Source of the DNA: CAVZLD01 sp964522605
GTDB taxonomy: Bacteria; Planctomycetota; Planctomycetia; Pirellulales; Pirellulaceae
Assembly (NCBI GenBank): GCA_964522605.1
Contig: CAZFWV010000131.1
Coordinates: forward strand, 1 to 16,736
Length of the DNA: 16,736 nt
Reading direction: 5' to 3'
Position 1 is the stretch's first letter. Every line of letters begins with the position of its first letter. The translations under genes and the position numbers were made by a program. Under the pieces are notes generated by a model. The model did no database searches, was not told the DNA's origin, and worked only from the letters and a program-made list of their open reading frames with translations. This document shows, piece after piece, positions 6,879 through 14,333 of this stretch.

Positions 6879-9149
6879 ATGTCACGATGGAGTTTCGAGC
6901 CGATTCTGGAGAGCTACCTGACCGTTCTGCTGCTGGCGGGACTGTTAGTCGCTATCCTCCTGCTCGTCCGTCCCTTCCGTGGGCAATTGACGCGGAGCCG
7001 GCAGGGCGTCTTGTTGCTGCTCCGGGCCATTCTGATCCTGCTCCTGCTGCTGGCGATGCTCCGTCCCACTTGGATCAGTACGCAAACGCGTCCCCAATCG
7101 GCAACCCTTCTGCTGCTCTACGATCGAAGTCGGAGTATGCAGGTCGAGGACGCGGCAGGCGGCGCTTCTCGCTGGAAGTCACTTACCGACTCGCTGCGGA
7201 ATTCGGCGTCCGAATTGGACCAACTTTCGCGCAGCATGGACTTGCGGGTCTACAACTTTGCCGACCAACTGCAAACGAACGAGGTTCAGGAGGGAGTCAT
7301 CCGCTTTCCAGCCTCGCCGGACGGGGCACAAACGAATCTCGGCGCGGCTTTGGATGAAGCCCTTCGCAGCGAGATCGGCAAACGATTGGCAGCCGTGATT
7401 CTGCTTTCCGACGGGGCCCAACGCACGTATCAGCCGCGCGTCGACTTGCAGCAGGTGGCGCGTGACCTGGCACGCATGGACTGCCCTCTCTACACCGTAC
7501 CGTTTGGAAAACCTCGTGAACAATCTCAGGCGCGAGATATCGGAATCGAAAACCTGCAGGATCAGTATTCGGTCTTCGTCAAGAACGAAGTGGAGATTCG
7601 GGGAGCCCTTCGTGTGCAAGGTTATGTCAACCGTCCGGTTCCAGTGCAGATTCTCGTGGAAGGCCCGGACGGTCAGTCGCAACAACTGGGTCCCATCGAG
7701 CTGACCGTCGCTGAGGACGATTCGCTGGCCGAATTTCGCTTCAACTACTCACCGCTCGTCGCTGGATCGTACACGCTGCGGATTGAAGCGACGCCGCAAC
7801 CGGGCGAACTGATCGTGGAAAACAACCGGATGACCGCCTACCTAACCGCACTGGATGGTGGGCTGCGCGTCCTCTATCTCGAGGCGAACCTGCTGAGTCC
7901 CGAACAGCAGATTCTGCGCTGGTCGATTGGAGCATCACCCGATATTCGCCTCGATTATCGTCCCATCGATCCCCGGTTACGCGACCAGTGGCCGATCGAC
8001 CTGTCCGCCGAGTGGAATCAACCCCACGATGTGTACTTGATCGGCGATGTCGATTCCACGGCTCTGGGCGAAGCGAACCTCGCGAAGATTGCCGAACTTG
8101 TAAAGTCCGGTCGCGGCCTGATGATGATTGGTGGCTTGCACACGTTTGGCCCCGGCGGATACCGCGGTACGCCACTCGCGCCGGTGCTGCCGATCACGAT
8201 GGGTCGCTTTGAGCGACAGGAATTGGGACCCGACGCACCGATTCGCGAAGACCTGCATCTGTCGGGCCCGCTGCAGATGTTGCCGACGACGCCGCATTTC
8301 GTCACGCGACTGGCTCCCGAACCCGACAACACAACCCGCTGGCAGCAACTGAAGCCATTGACGGGCGCAAACCGTTTCGATTCCGTCAATCCGCGGGCAA
8401 TGCGTTTGGCCGAGTCACAGAATGGAGATCCGCTTCTGGTCGCTTGGCAGTTTGACGCCGGCCGCGTGCTCGTCTTCGCTGGCGATTCCACTCATCGCTG
8501 GTGGCGATACGGGCAGCAGGAGGCTCACAAACGGTTCTGGCGTCAGGCCATGCTTTGGCTGGGAAACAAAGATGAACTTCTCCGCCGCGACGTGTGGGTC
8601 AAACTGGCGCGTCGCCGCTTTCGTCCAGGCGAGATGGTGGAATTCACCGCGGGTGCGCGCGACACAAATGGCGATGTGTATCGTGATGCAAACTTGCAGG
8701 CCGAAGTGATCACGCCGTCCGGAACACGGACTCCTGTTCGCTTGGCACCTGAAGGCGATGACTGGCTCGGCACGTGGGAAACACCAACGGAATCGGGCGA
8801 ATACCGGATCGAAATCGCTGCGACGGCCGCGGGTCAGTCGATTGGACAAGCATCCGCACGTTTCTCCGTCCAAGATCTTGATCTAGAACTCAGCGATCCC
8901 GCGGCGAACCCCGAACAGTTGCTGCAGATGTCCCGCGTAACCGAGGCCGCCGGAGGACGGTCAGTCACACCCGAGCAATTACCCGAACTGCTCAACGAAT
9001 TGCGGCAGAAGCCCCCGGAAATGGAAATCGACGTCGAATCAAAATGGCGTTTCGGCGACTCCAGCTGGGATGTGTGGCCATTCTTCCTGCTCTTCGTCGG
9101 CGTGCTGACCGGCGAATGGTTCCTGCGAAAAAAATGGGGCCTCGTGTAG
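6879..9149 (+). CDS. Membrane-anchored VWA protein with glutamine-amidotransferase-like domain
   Basis: The protein has 756 residues. Two N-terminal membrane helices (about 14-31 and 43-62) are followed by a VWA domain with an intact metal site: DRSRS at 82-86, T152 in QTNLGAAL and D178 in LLSDGA. Residues about 225-325 look like a beta-rich domain. Residues about 330-450 form a class-I-amidotransferase-like fold (VYLIGDVDS near 385, LMMIGGLHTFGPGGY near 414-428). The elbow has no cysteine, so it is probably non-catalytic. A Trp-rich C-terminal helix (WPFFLLFVGVLTGEWFL) ends the protein. This layout is common in planctomycetes next to MoxR genes. It starts 26 bp after the BatA-like gene with no clear Shine-Dalgarno and is the last gene of the operon. 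It may pair with the preceding protein, whose metal site is degraded. Confidence 0.9.
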   Translation: MSRWSFEPILESYLTVLLLAGLLVAILLLVRPFRGQLTRSRQGVLLLLRAILILLLLLAMLRPTWISTQTRPQSATLLLLYDRSRSMQVEDAAGGASRWKSLTDSLRNSASELDQLSRSMDLRVYNFADQLQTNEVQEGVIRFPASPDGAQTNLGAALDEALRSEIGKRLAAVILLSDGAQRTYQPRVDLQQVARDLARMDCPLYTVPFGKPREQSQARDIGIENLQDQYSVFVKNEVEIRGALRVQGYVNRPVPVQILVEGPDGQSQQLGPIELTVAEDDSLAEFRFNYSPLVAGSYTLRIEATPQPGELIVENNRMTAYLTALDGGLRVLYLEANLLSPEQQILRWSIGASPDIRLDYRPIDPRLRDQWPIDLSAEWNQPHDVYLIGDVDSTALGEANLAKIAELVKSGRGLMMIGGLHTFGPGGYRGTPLAPVLPITMGRFERQELGPDAPIREDLHLSGPLQMLPTTPHFVTRLAPEPDNTTRWQQLKPLTGANRFDSVNPRAMRLAESQNGDPLLVAWQFDAGRVLVFAGDSTHRWWRYGQQEAHKRFWRQAMLWLGNKDELLRRDVWVKLARRRFRPGEMVEFTAGARDTNGDVYRDANLQAEVITPSGTRTPVRLAPEGDDWLGTWETPTESGEYRIEIAATAAGQSIGQASARFSVQDLDLELSDPAANPEQLLQMSRVTEAAGGRSVTPEQLPELLNELRQKPPEMEIDVESKWRFGDSSWDVWPFFLLFVGVLTGEWFLRKKWGLV

Positions 9150-9197
9150 ATCACCCGACGCGGATTGGCCCTTTAGGAACGGCTCAGAAACAACTTC

Positions 9198-9276
9198 CTC
9201 GTTTAACCGCGCGGGCATCGCCCCGCGGGTAGAGGGACGGATCTTCCGCGGCCCGCTGGGCACGCGGTTAAACGAG
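9198..9276. repeat. Palindromic intergenic element, copy 1
   Basis: CTCGTTTAACCGCG at 9198-9211 is a perfect inverted repeat of CGCGGTTAAACGAG at 9263-9276. Pairing continues imperfectly inward for about 19 further positions, of which about 11 match. It sits in the 163-bp gap between two convergent genes (stops at 9149 and 9313), where it could act as a bidirectional transcription barrier. There is no poly-T tract, so it is not a classic intrinsic terminator. The outer motif recurs at 11295-11367. Confidence 0.8.
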
Positions 9277-9312
9277 AGAATCGAGATGCCGAAGTTATTT
9301 CCGAGTCATCCG

Positions 9313-10227
9313 TCAGGGGGCATCCACCGCACGCGGTGAGATCCGATAGAGCGGCGTCGGGACCTTCTCGCTTGTCAGGAACAGCGTCTGGCCGTCCGAA
9401 CCGAAGCAAATCGTTTCTCCTTGTCGGCGCGGAGGCGTGCGTACGATAGTCGGCGGACGCATCAGGGCCTGCGCCCACGTCTCGCTGGGCGAGCGTGTGA
9501 AAAGGCGCGCATCCAGTCGTGTCAATACAATGGCATTCACGCCATCGGGTGAGATATCCATCGCCGTCACAAACGGCGCATCGATCACACAAATCGGTCG
9601 CGCAATCGCTCTCTCCCTCGTTCGAGGCCAAGGAAGCAAGTAGACTCGACAACGAGGATCGTTTCGCTTTTCGATCAGCAGAAACTCACCCCGCGTCACA
9701 TCAAAGCCTACGGCTTCGCAATCGTGCGGCCCGTCTTCGTACGTGAAATCAATCCGGCGTTCGACAACCGTGTCCTTCTTCGGATTCGCGGGCTCGGGAA
9801 CAATGTAGATCGTGCAGTACGCTCGTTGCTCGTCATTGTCGCCCAAGTCGCCGATGGCCAAATACGCCTTGCCTTTGGCAGAAAACGAGACAAGATCCTC
9901 CCAATCTTCCGCATCGGCTCCTTCCACCTGCGATGTACCGAGATGTCTGCCATCGATTCCAAAGGCAAACAGACGCGCCTTGTCACCCTGATCGTTGTGA
10001 GTCCAAAAGAGATCGGGATTGCGACGCGAACAAGCCAGGCCACTGCTTTCGTCGATCTTGTCGTGCTCGAGTTCGCAGAGCTTGACCGCCGGCTGATACG
10101 AGATTGGAGGATTTTCCATGGCGAAAACGCATACTCCCGACAAGCACCAAGACGCGATCCGAGCAAACAGGACGATGCACATGTTACGCGACCGCGTCGC
10201 CAACTGCAGGAACTGAGAAAGCATCAT
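9313..10227 (-). CDS. Secreted beta-propeller-like protein of unknown function
   Basis: From the ATG at 10227 this is 304 residues. A signal-like segment (RSRN, then MCIVLFARIASWCLSGVCVFA, residues 12-36) precedes MENPP. The frame is open to an ATG at 10368, but the extra 47 residues are basic and low in complexity, so the later start is preferred; an ATG at 10182 is also possible. No Shine-Dalgarno supports any of them. The mature part has IDESSGLACS (58-67), LFWTHNDQGD (73-82), AYLAIGDLGDND (121-132) and GPHDCEAVGFD (166-176), resembling secreted proteins with a propeller of the phytase-esterase or SdiA-regulated type. Acidic loops such as DLGDND could bind calcium. The enzymatic role, if any, is unknown. 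It is divergent from the metallophosphoesterase gene and convergent with the VWA operon. Confidence 0.75.
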   Translation of the reverse strand: MMLSQFLQLATRSRNMCIVLFARIASWCLSGVCVFAMENPPISYQPAVKLCELEHDKIDESSGLACSRRNPDLFWTHNDQGDKARLFAFGIDGRHLGTSQVEGADAEDWEDLVSFSAKGKAYLAIGDLGDNDEQRAYCTIYIVPEPANPKKDTVVERRIDFTYEDGPHDCEAVGFDVTRGEFLLIEKRNDPRCRVYLLPWPRTRERAIARPICVIDAPFVTAMDISPDGVNAIVLTRLDARLFTRSPSETWAQALMRPPTIVRTPPRRQGETICFGSDGQTLFLTSEKVPTPLYRISPRAVDAP

Positions 10228-10561
10228 GGGTTCAAACCGATTTACTGACGGCGGCGCAGCCAACGACCCAGGACGACCAACAGAAGTCCGGCGTTGATTG
10301 GTTTCGCGTCGCTTTTTGAGCACCTTTGTCCGCGCCGCAGTGAATAAGTTCAGCGATTGGGACATCACGCGCGGACCTCACTTCATGTATCCTTTATACT
10401 CAGTGTTCGGCCACGAATCGGAGCGAAACAGGCGCCGGCCATGGGATTTCCGGAGCTGGTCCTGCCGGCCAACCGGTGTGCACTCAACCCGAGGCAAGTT
10501 GCCAACCGACCACGAGCAGGGCGGAGGACGAACATGGGTCGACAAGAGAAAAGGCTGAGGA
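10228..10561. other. Intergenic spacer between divergent genes
   Basis: This 334-bp spacer holds no convincing gene. The short open frames in it have no start signals or recognisable products. A -10-like TATACT occurs at 10395-10400 on the plus strand, about 160 nt before the metallophosphoesterase start, without a good -35 at normal spacing. The overlapping minus-strand TATAAA could equally serve the other gene. Neither is strong enough to annotate as a promoter. Confidence 0.4.
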
Positions 10562-11194
10562 ATGAGACTTCTGCTGTTTAGCGACTTGCATTGCGACGTG
10601 GAAGCGGCAGAGAACCTCGTCCGGCGGAGCACCGCGGTGGATGTGCTCGTCGGAGCCGGGGATTTTGCCCATTGCCGCCGTAATATTCAACTCACGCTCG
10701 ACGTGCTCCGCGCAGTGGACCGCCCCACCGTTCTGGTGCCCGGTAACGCCGAAACGGCGGAGGAGCTGCAGAAGGCCTGCGAATCCTGGCCTGTGGCCCA
10801 AGTGCTGCATGGGTGTGCAACGAACCTCGATGGAACCACCTTCTACGGCCTCGGGGGAGCCGTCCCGATCACGCCTTTTGGTTCCTGGAGCTTCGATTTG
10901 GCAGAAGAGGAAGCCCGACATTTACTCGCCGACTGCCCCCCCTCCGCAGTGCTCGTCACGCACGCTCCACCCCAAGGTGTCGTCGACCGATCCGCACGGG
11001 GAATCCATCTGGGTAGCTTCGCGATTCGGGACACAATCCGCCAAAAGCGCCCGGTCCTCGCAGTCTGCGGACATATCCACGACTGCGCCGGTCAAATCGA
11101 TCACATCCGGGACACGCCGGTCGTCAATGCGGGACCCGGGGGAATCGTTTGGGACCTGGAAACCGCCTCCGCGATCGACGTGACGATCTCCTAG
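10562..11194 (+). CDS. Calcineurin-like metallophosphoesterase
   Basis: This 210-residue soluble protein has the metallophosphoesterase motifs in order: SDLHCD (D8, H10), GAGDFA (D34), PGNAE (N62), THAPP (H134) and GHIHD (H171, H173). These supply the ligands of a two-metal centre that hydrolyses phosphate esters. In the GNHE motif the histidine is replaced by A63. That histidine normally helps protonate the leaving group, so activity may be restricted to good leaving groups. Its length fits the small YfcE-like/Icc-like group; the substrate cannot be told from sequence. The ATG at 10562 is preceded by AAGG at 10551-10554, 7 nt away. There is no signal peptide, so it is cytosolic. It is divergent from the propeller-like gene and is followed by 631 bp of non-coding DNA, so it is probably monocistronic. 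Confidence 0.92.
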   Translation: MRLLLFSDLHCDVEAAENLVRRSTAVDVLVGAGDFAHCRRNIQLTLDVLRAVDRPTVLVPGNAETAEELQKACESWPVAQVLHGCATNLDGTTFYGLGGAVPITPFGSWSFDLAEEEARHLLADCPPSAVLVTHAPPQGVVDRSARGIHLGSFAIRDTIRQKRPVLAVCGHIHDCAGQIDHIRDTPVVNAGPGGIVWDLETASAIDVTIS

Positions 11195-11294
11195 TGCTTC
11201 GTCAGGGCGAGGAATTGGGGAAGCGTTTCGTCGGCAGGTTTCGACAAGGCTGGCCCGCGTTTTTCAGGTCCGCTTCGCACGTCCGTTCCGAATT

Positions 11295-11367
11295 TCGTTT
11301 AACCGCAAGCCGAAGGCGACTGCTACCGTCTCGTACCCGCCGACGCCTCCGGCTAGCCGTTAAACGA
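11295..11367. repeat. Palindromic intergenic element, copy 2
   Basis: Arms at 11295-11318 and 11344-11367 pair at 21 of 24 positions around a 25-nt loop. The outer 9 nt (TCGTTTAAC / GTTAAACGA) are perfect. The left arm shares TCGTTTAACCGC with copy 1 at 9199-9210, and the right arm shares GTTAAACGAG. Inner arms differ between the copies, yet each copy stays self-complementary. It carries no coding capacity and is of REP or MITE size (73 bp). Confidence 0.8.
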
Positions 11368-11434
11368 GTTCTACGTCCCCGCCGTAGTCCGTGTGGGCCG
11401 CACCACCCCTCTTGGTGCCAGACTGTCGCGAATG

Positions 11435-11564
11435 GACGGCTACACATCGCCGACGGCTACACATCGCCTGTCCTCGCGTTCGCGGCGGCGGACGGCTACG
11501 CATTGCCTGTCCCCGCGTTCGCCCGCGTTCGGGGACGGCTACGCATTGCCTGTCCCCGCGTTCG
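11435..11564 (+). repeat. Short direct repeats, 31-nt unit
   Basis: Three 31-nt units start at 11452, 11491 and 11534 with GACGGCTAC and end with CGCGTTCG. The last two are identical, and the first differs from them at 3 positions. A truncated 17-nt unit (GACGGCTACACATCGCC) precedes them at 11435-11451. Spacers are 8 and 12 nt, too short for a CRISPR array, and the second contains an extra CGCGTTCG. The pattern fits replication slippage or an expanding intergenic repeat. Confidence 0.85.
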
Positions 11565-11825
11565 GATAGTGCTAGCGTTGCCAGCGTCGGCGGGGAAAGT
11601 TAAGCGGATTCTTTGGATTTTTCAAAGTCTGCGGATTGTGCGGTCGATACCACGTTTGCCGATTACCTCGCTGGGAGTCCTGCGCGGGCAGATGCTCCGG
11701 TGATGCGATCGGTCGAGGGGGGAAACTGGGGCGCTGCAACTCCGTGGCGGGCTGCGGCGCACCGTGCGCCTACTTGACCGAACAATGTTTCGCAGCCGGA
11801 TACCCCGAACCAGGAAGCCAGACTG

Positions 11826-14066
11826 ATGGATCGGCGACGTTCTCGACCCTGGATCTGCTTACTCATCGCATCAATCGTCTTCAGCGGCTGCCAGCCTACG
11901 CAGCCCTTCTTCTACAACGAAGACGGCGATTTATCGCATTTCGTGGATATGGCGACGCAGATCGAGTTTCCCGACGTGGAAACAGCTCCCCTACCGGACG
12001 CCCAGTTCACACACGAGCCACTCTCCTTGATCAACTCCGAATCGGGCACGCCGTGGGATTTATCTCTCGAAGAAGTGATCTCGATCTCGCTGAACAACAG
12101 CAAAGTGATCCGAACAATCGCCCAGGTCCGTCAGTCACGACAGGTGGGGGCGGGCGTAGCGGGACCTCCAGAGAATCTGTTGATCAACGCCGAGTTTTCG
12201 CCGACGGTCTACGACGCAGCAATCGAGGAAACGGGACCGAACGGTGTCGAAACAGCTCTGGCCGCCTTCGACGCGCAGGTGAGTACAAACCTGTTTTGGG
12301 AACGAACGGATCGCCCGCAGAACGTGAACGAAGGGACGGGGGAACTGATTTTTGCGCGGCTGCTGGAACGCGACTTCATGAACTTCCAGTCGGAATTGAC
12401 CAAGCGTTCCGCAACCGGCACGCAGTGGTCGTTTCGCAACGTCAGCACGTACGATTCGTCGAATCGCCCCCTGCGAGTGCTGACGAGCGAATGGTTGACC
12501 TCCTTTGAAGCCGAGGCGCGTCATCCGCTGTTGCGCGGCGGTGGTACACAGGTCAATCGAATCCCGGTCACTCTGGCACGTATCCGAACCGACGTGACGT
12601 TGGCCCAGTTCTCGCTCGCGGTGCGGAATCATGTGGCCGAGACTGAGCGTGCTTACTGGGACCTCTACTTCTTCTACCGCAATTTGGAAGCCGCCAAGAT
12701 CGGGCGCGACAGTGCCCAGCGAACCTGGCAGCTGGAAAACGCTCGGTTTGAACAGGGTGTCGAAGCCTTGCCGCGGGAAGAACAATCTCGCGAGCAGTAT
12801 TACTTCTTCCGCGGACGGGTTGAAGAGGCGAAACGCGACCTGCTGATTGCCGAACGGCAGTTGAGGTTCCTGATGGGAATCGCCGCAACCGACGGCCGGA
12901 TCATTCGGCCCACCGACGAGCCGACGATCGCACGCGTGCGGTTCGATTGGTCGGATATCCTGACGGAGAGCCTCGTGCGCAGCGACGAGATCCGCCGACA
13001 GAAGTGGTTGGTCAAGTCGCGCGAGATGGAATTGATCGCTGCCCGCAACAATCTATTGCCACAGGTCGATTTGGTGGCCCTTTACCGCTGGCTTGGCCTC
13101 GGTGATGACCTTTCCTCCAGCAGCCGTCGAGGCCAGAATTTCCCGAACTTCGGTTCGACCGCCTGGGATGAACTGACGGAAGGTCGTTTTCAAGAGTGGC
13201 GGCTGGGAATCGACGTGCGGATGCCGATCGGTTTTCGCGCCGAACACGCCGCAGTTCGTCATCAGCAGCTGCAACTCGCACGCGAAAAAGCGCGATTGGA
13301 AGACCTCGAGTTGGAAGTGTCGCATTCACTGACCGATGCGATCCAACGGCTGGACGCCAATTTCGCACTCGTGCAAACCACATTCTTGCAGCGAGCCGCC
13401 GCAAAGCGTCAAGTCGATGCGCTGGCGTCTAAGGAAGAATCGAGCGGAGCACCGGATTTCCAGCTCCAAGTCCTATTGGATGCACAACGACGACTTGCCG
13501 AAGCCGAAATCGCATTCTATCAGGCGCTCGTGCAGTACAACCTCGCCATCCTCGAGGTCCATTTCCGTAAAGGATCGCTGCTGGAGTACTGCGGGGTCAT
13601 GCTCCAAGAAGGTCCCTGGCCGGCGAAAGCCTACTACGATGCTCTGGCCCTCGCCCGACAGCGGGATGCGAGCTACTACTTCGACTATGGGTACTCGCGC
13701 CCCCGCGTCATCAGCCAAGGAACGGAGCCGCACGCGTCGGAGGAAGTCCTCTTCCCACCGCTCGAGTTGCCGAAATCCACCGTCATCGGTAGCGGTGTGC
13801 CCACGCCCGCCGATCCCAACTCGGCTCCCGGCGAAGGCCTGCCGACGGAAGCAGAACCGCTGCCTGTCCCGACGGAAGCGATTCCCGACGAACAGGCCAA
13901 ACCGCGCAGTGCCGTGCGGTTCCTGGAATCGGCGGCCGGAAACCGCCCACGGTCCACTGGACCCTCCGCTGCCACCACCTCCGCGTTTGTCGAAGTCGCC
14001 CCGAGGGGTCAATCCGCCACAACCTCCAGTCCGGAAAAATTCGACTGGAGCGGCATGTTCGAATAA
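11826..14066 (+). CDS. TolC-type outer-membrane efflux lipoprotein
   Basis: The protein has 746 residues. The N-terminus MDRRRSRPWICLLIASIVFS followed by GC (C22) is a lipoprotein signal. DLSLEEVISISLNNSKVI near 79-96 is the conserved start of an outer-membrane efflux (TolC/OEP) repeat. Long alpha-helical, Glu/Arg/Gln-rich stretches follow, with a second repeat (REMELIAARNNLLPQVDL near 400, then QLQLAREKARLEDLELEVSH near 480 and LLDAQRRLAEAEIAFYQALV near 550). These proteins form the outer-membrane channel of tripartite pumps. From about residue 620 a Pro/Ser/Thr-rich, probably disordered tail of some 125 residues extends beyond the usual end. AGGAAG lies 8 nt before the ATG. No inner-membrane pump or periplasmic adaptor gene adjoins it, so its partner is unknown. 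Confidence 0.88.
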   Translation: MDRRRSRPWICLLIASIVFSGCQPTQPFFYNEDGDLSHFVDMATQIEFPDVETAPLPDAQFTHEPLSLINSESGTPWDLSLEEVISISLNNSKVIRTIAQVRQSRQVGAGVAGPPENLLINAEFSPTVYDAAIEETGPNGVETALAAFDAQVSTNLFWERTDRPQNVNEGTGELIFARLLERDFMNFQSELTKRSATGTQWSFRNVSTYDSSNRPLRVLTSEWLTSFEAEARHPLLRGGGTQVNRIPVTLARIRTDVTLAQFSLAVRNHVAETERAYWDLYFFYRNLEAAKIGRDSAQRTWQLENARFEQGVEALPREEQSREQYYFFRGRVEEAKRDLLIAERQLRFLMGIAATDGRIIRPTDEPTIARVRFDWSDILTESLVRSDEIRRQKWLVKSREMELIAARNNLLPQVDLVALYRWLGLGDDLSSSSRRGQNFPNFGSTAWDELTEGRFQEWRLGIDVRMPIGFRAEHAAVRHQQLQLAREKARLEDLELEVSHSLTDAIQRLDANFALVQTTFLQRAAAKRQVDALASKEESSGAPDFQLQVLLDAQRRLAEAEIAFYQALVQYNLAILEVHFRKGSLLEYCGVMLQEGPWPAKAYYDALALARQRDASYYFDYGYSRPRVISQGTEPHASEEVLFPPLELPKSTVIGSGVPTPADPNSAPGEGLPTEAEPLPVPTEAIPDEQAKPRSAVRFLESAAGNRPRSTGPSAATTSAFVEVAPRGQSATTSSPEKFDWSGMFE

Positions 14067-14333
14067 TCCCGTGCGGCGAAAAAAGAACGGTTCTGCCTTG
14101 GTTAATCTCCGTCGGCAAACCGTTATCATGGTGGATAGCGAAACACCTCGACCCCGCGGCGGCGCATCGATTCCGCATTGCGTTGCCGCAATAACTCCTG
14201 CTTCTGCACTGCTGACGGTGACGAAGGTGCTCTCTCGGCAAGAGATCGAGCAACCAACGGGAGCGACCCTTACTGCGGTTCGGTCGTCCCCCGTTGGGTT
14301 GCGGACCTGTCGCAGTGCGAGGAGTCGACCAAC
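14067..14333. other. Spacer between TolC-like and phosphodiesterase genes
   Basis: This 267-bp spacer has no supported gene. A frame starting at ATG 14129 runs into the next gene in another frame and looks spurious. A short AGAAC-G-GTTCT palindrome at 14084-14094 follows the TolC-like stop, but it is too small and lacks a T-tract, so I do not call a terminator. The promoter for the next gene must lie here, but no convincing boxes were found. Confidence 0.4.
14319..14324 (+). promoter_or_regulatory. Ribosome binding site deciding the start at 14334
   Basis: GAGGAG lies 9 nt before ATG 14334. It selects this start over the longer in-frame start at 14178, whose extra 52 residues are Cys/Arg-rich and unlike a signal peptide. 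Confidence 0.6.

Larger units (their letters stand above)
11195..11825. other. Repeat-rich intergenic region upstream of the TolC-like gene
   Basis: This is 631 bp with no supported gene. It contains a palindromic element (11295-11367) and 31-nt direct repeats (11435-11564), annotated separately. Further on is a possible leader: GCGGATT occurs twice, 27 nt apart (11604-11610 and 11631-11637), enclosing CTTTG/CAAAG arms (11611-11615 and 11623-11627) around a T-rich loop. A small perfect hairpin, GGCGCA-CCG-TGCGCC, lies at 11756-11770. Open frames through the region are translations of repeats or shadows of the next gene. Confidence 0.6.

Noticed and set aside
11435..11564. Possible CRISPR array
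   Set aside because: Spacers are 8 and 12 nt and one contains a partial repeat. Units are tandem-like, no cas genes are present and there are too few repeats.
11149..11703. Plus-strand open frame spanning the palindrome and 31-nt repeats
   Set aside because: It overlaps the end of the metallophosphoesterase gene, and its product is a translation of repeat DNA.
11636..12508. Long plus-strand open frame (about 290 codons) before and into the TolC-like gene
   Set aside because: It overlaps the TolC-like gene in another frame, has an Arg/Gly-rich composition typical of a GC-rich shadow, and shows no recognisable domain.
14084..14094. AGAAC-G-GTTCT palindrome as a terminator after the TolC-like gene
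   Set aside because: The stem is only 5 bp and there is no downstream T-tract.
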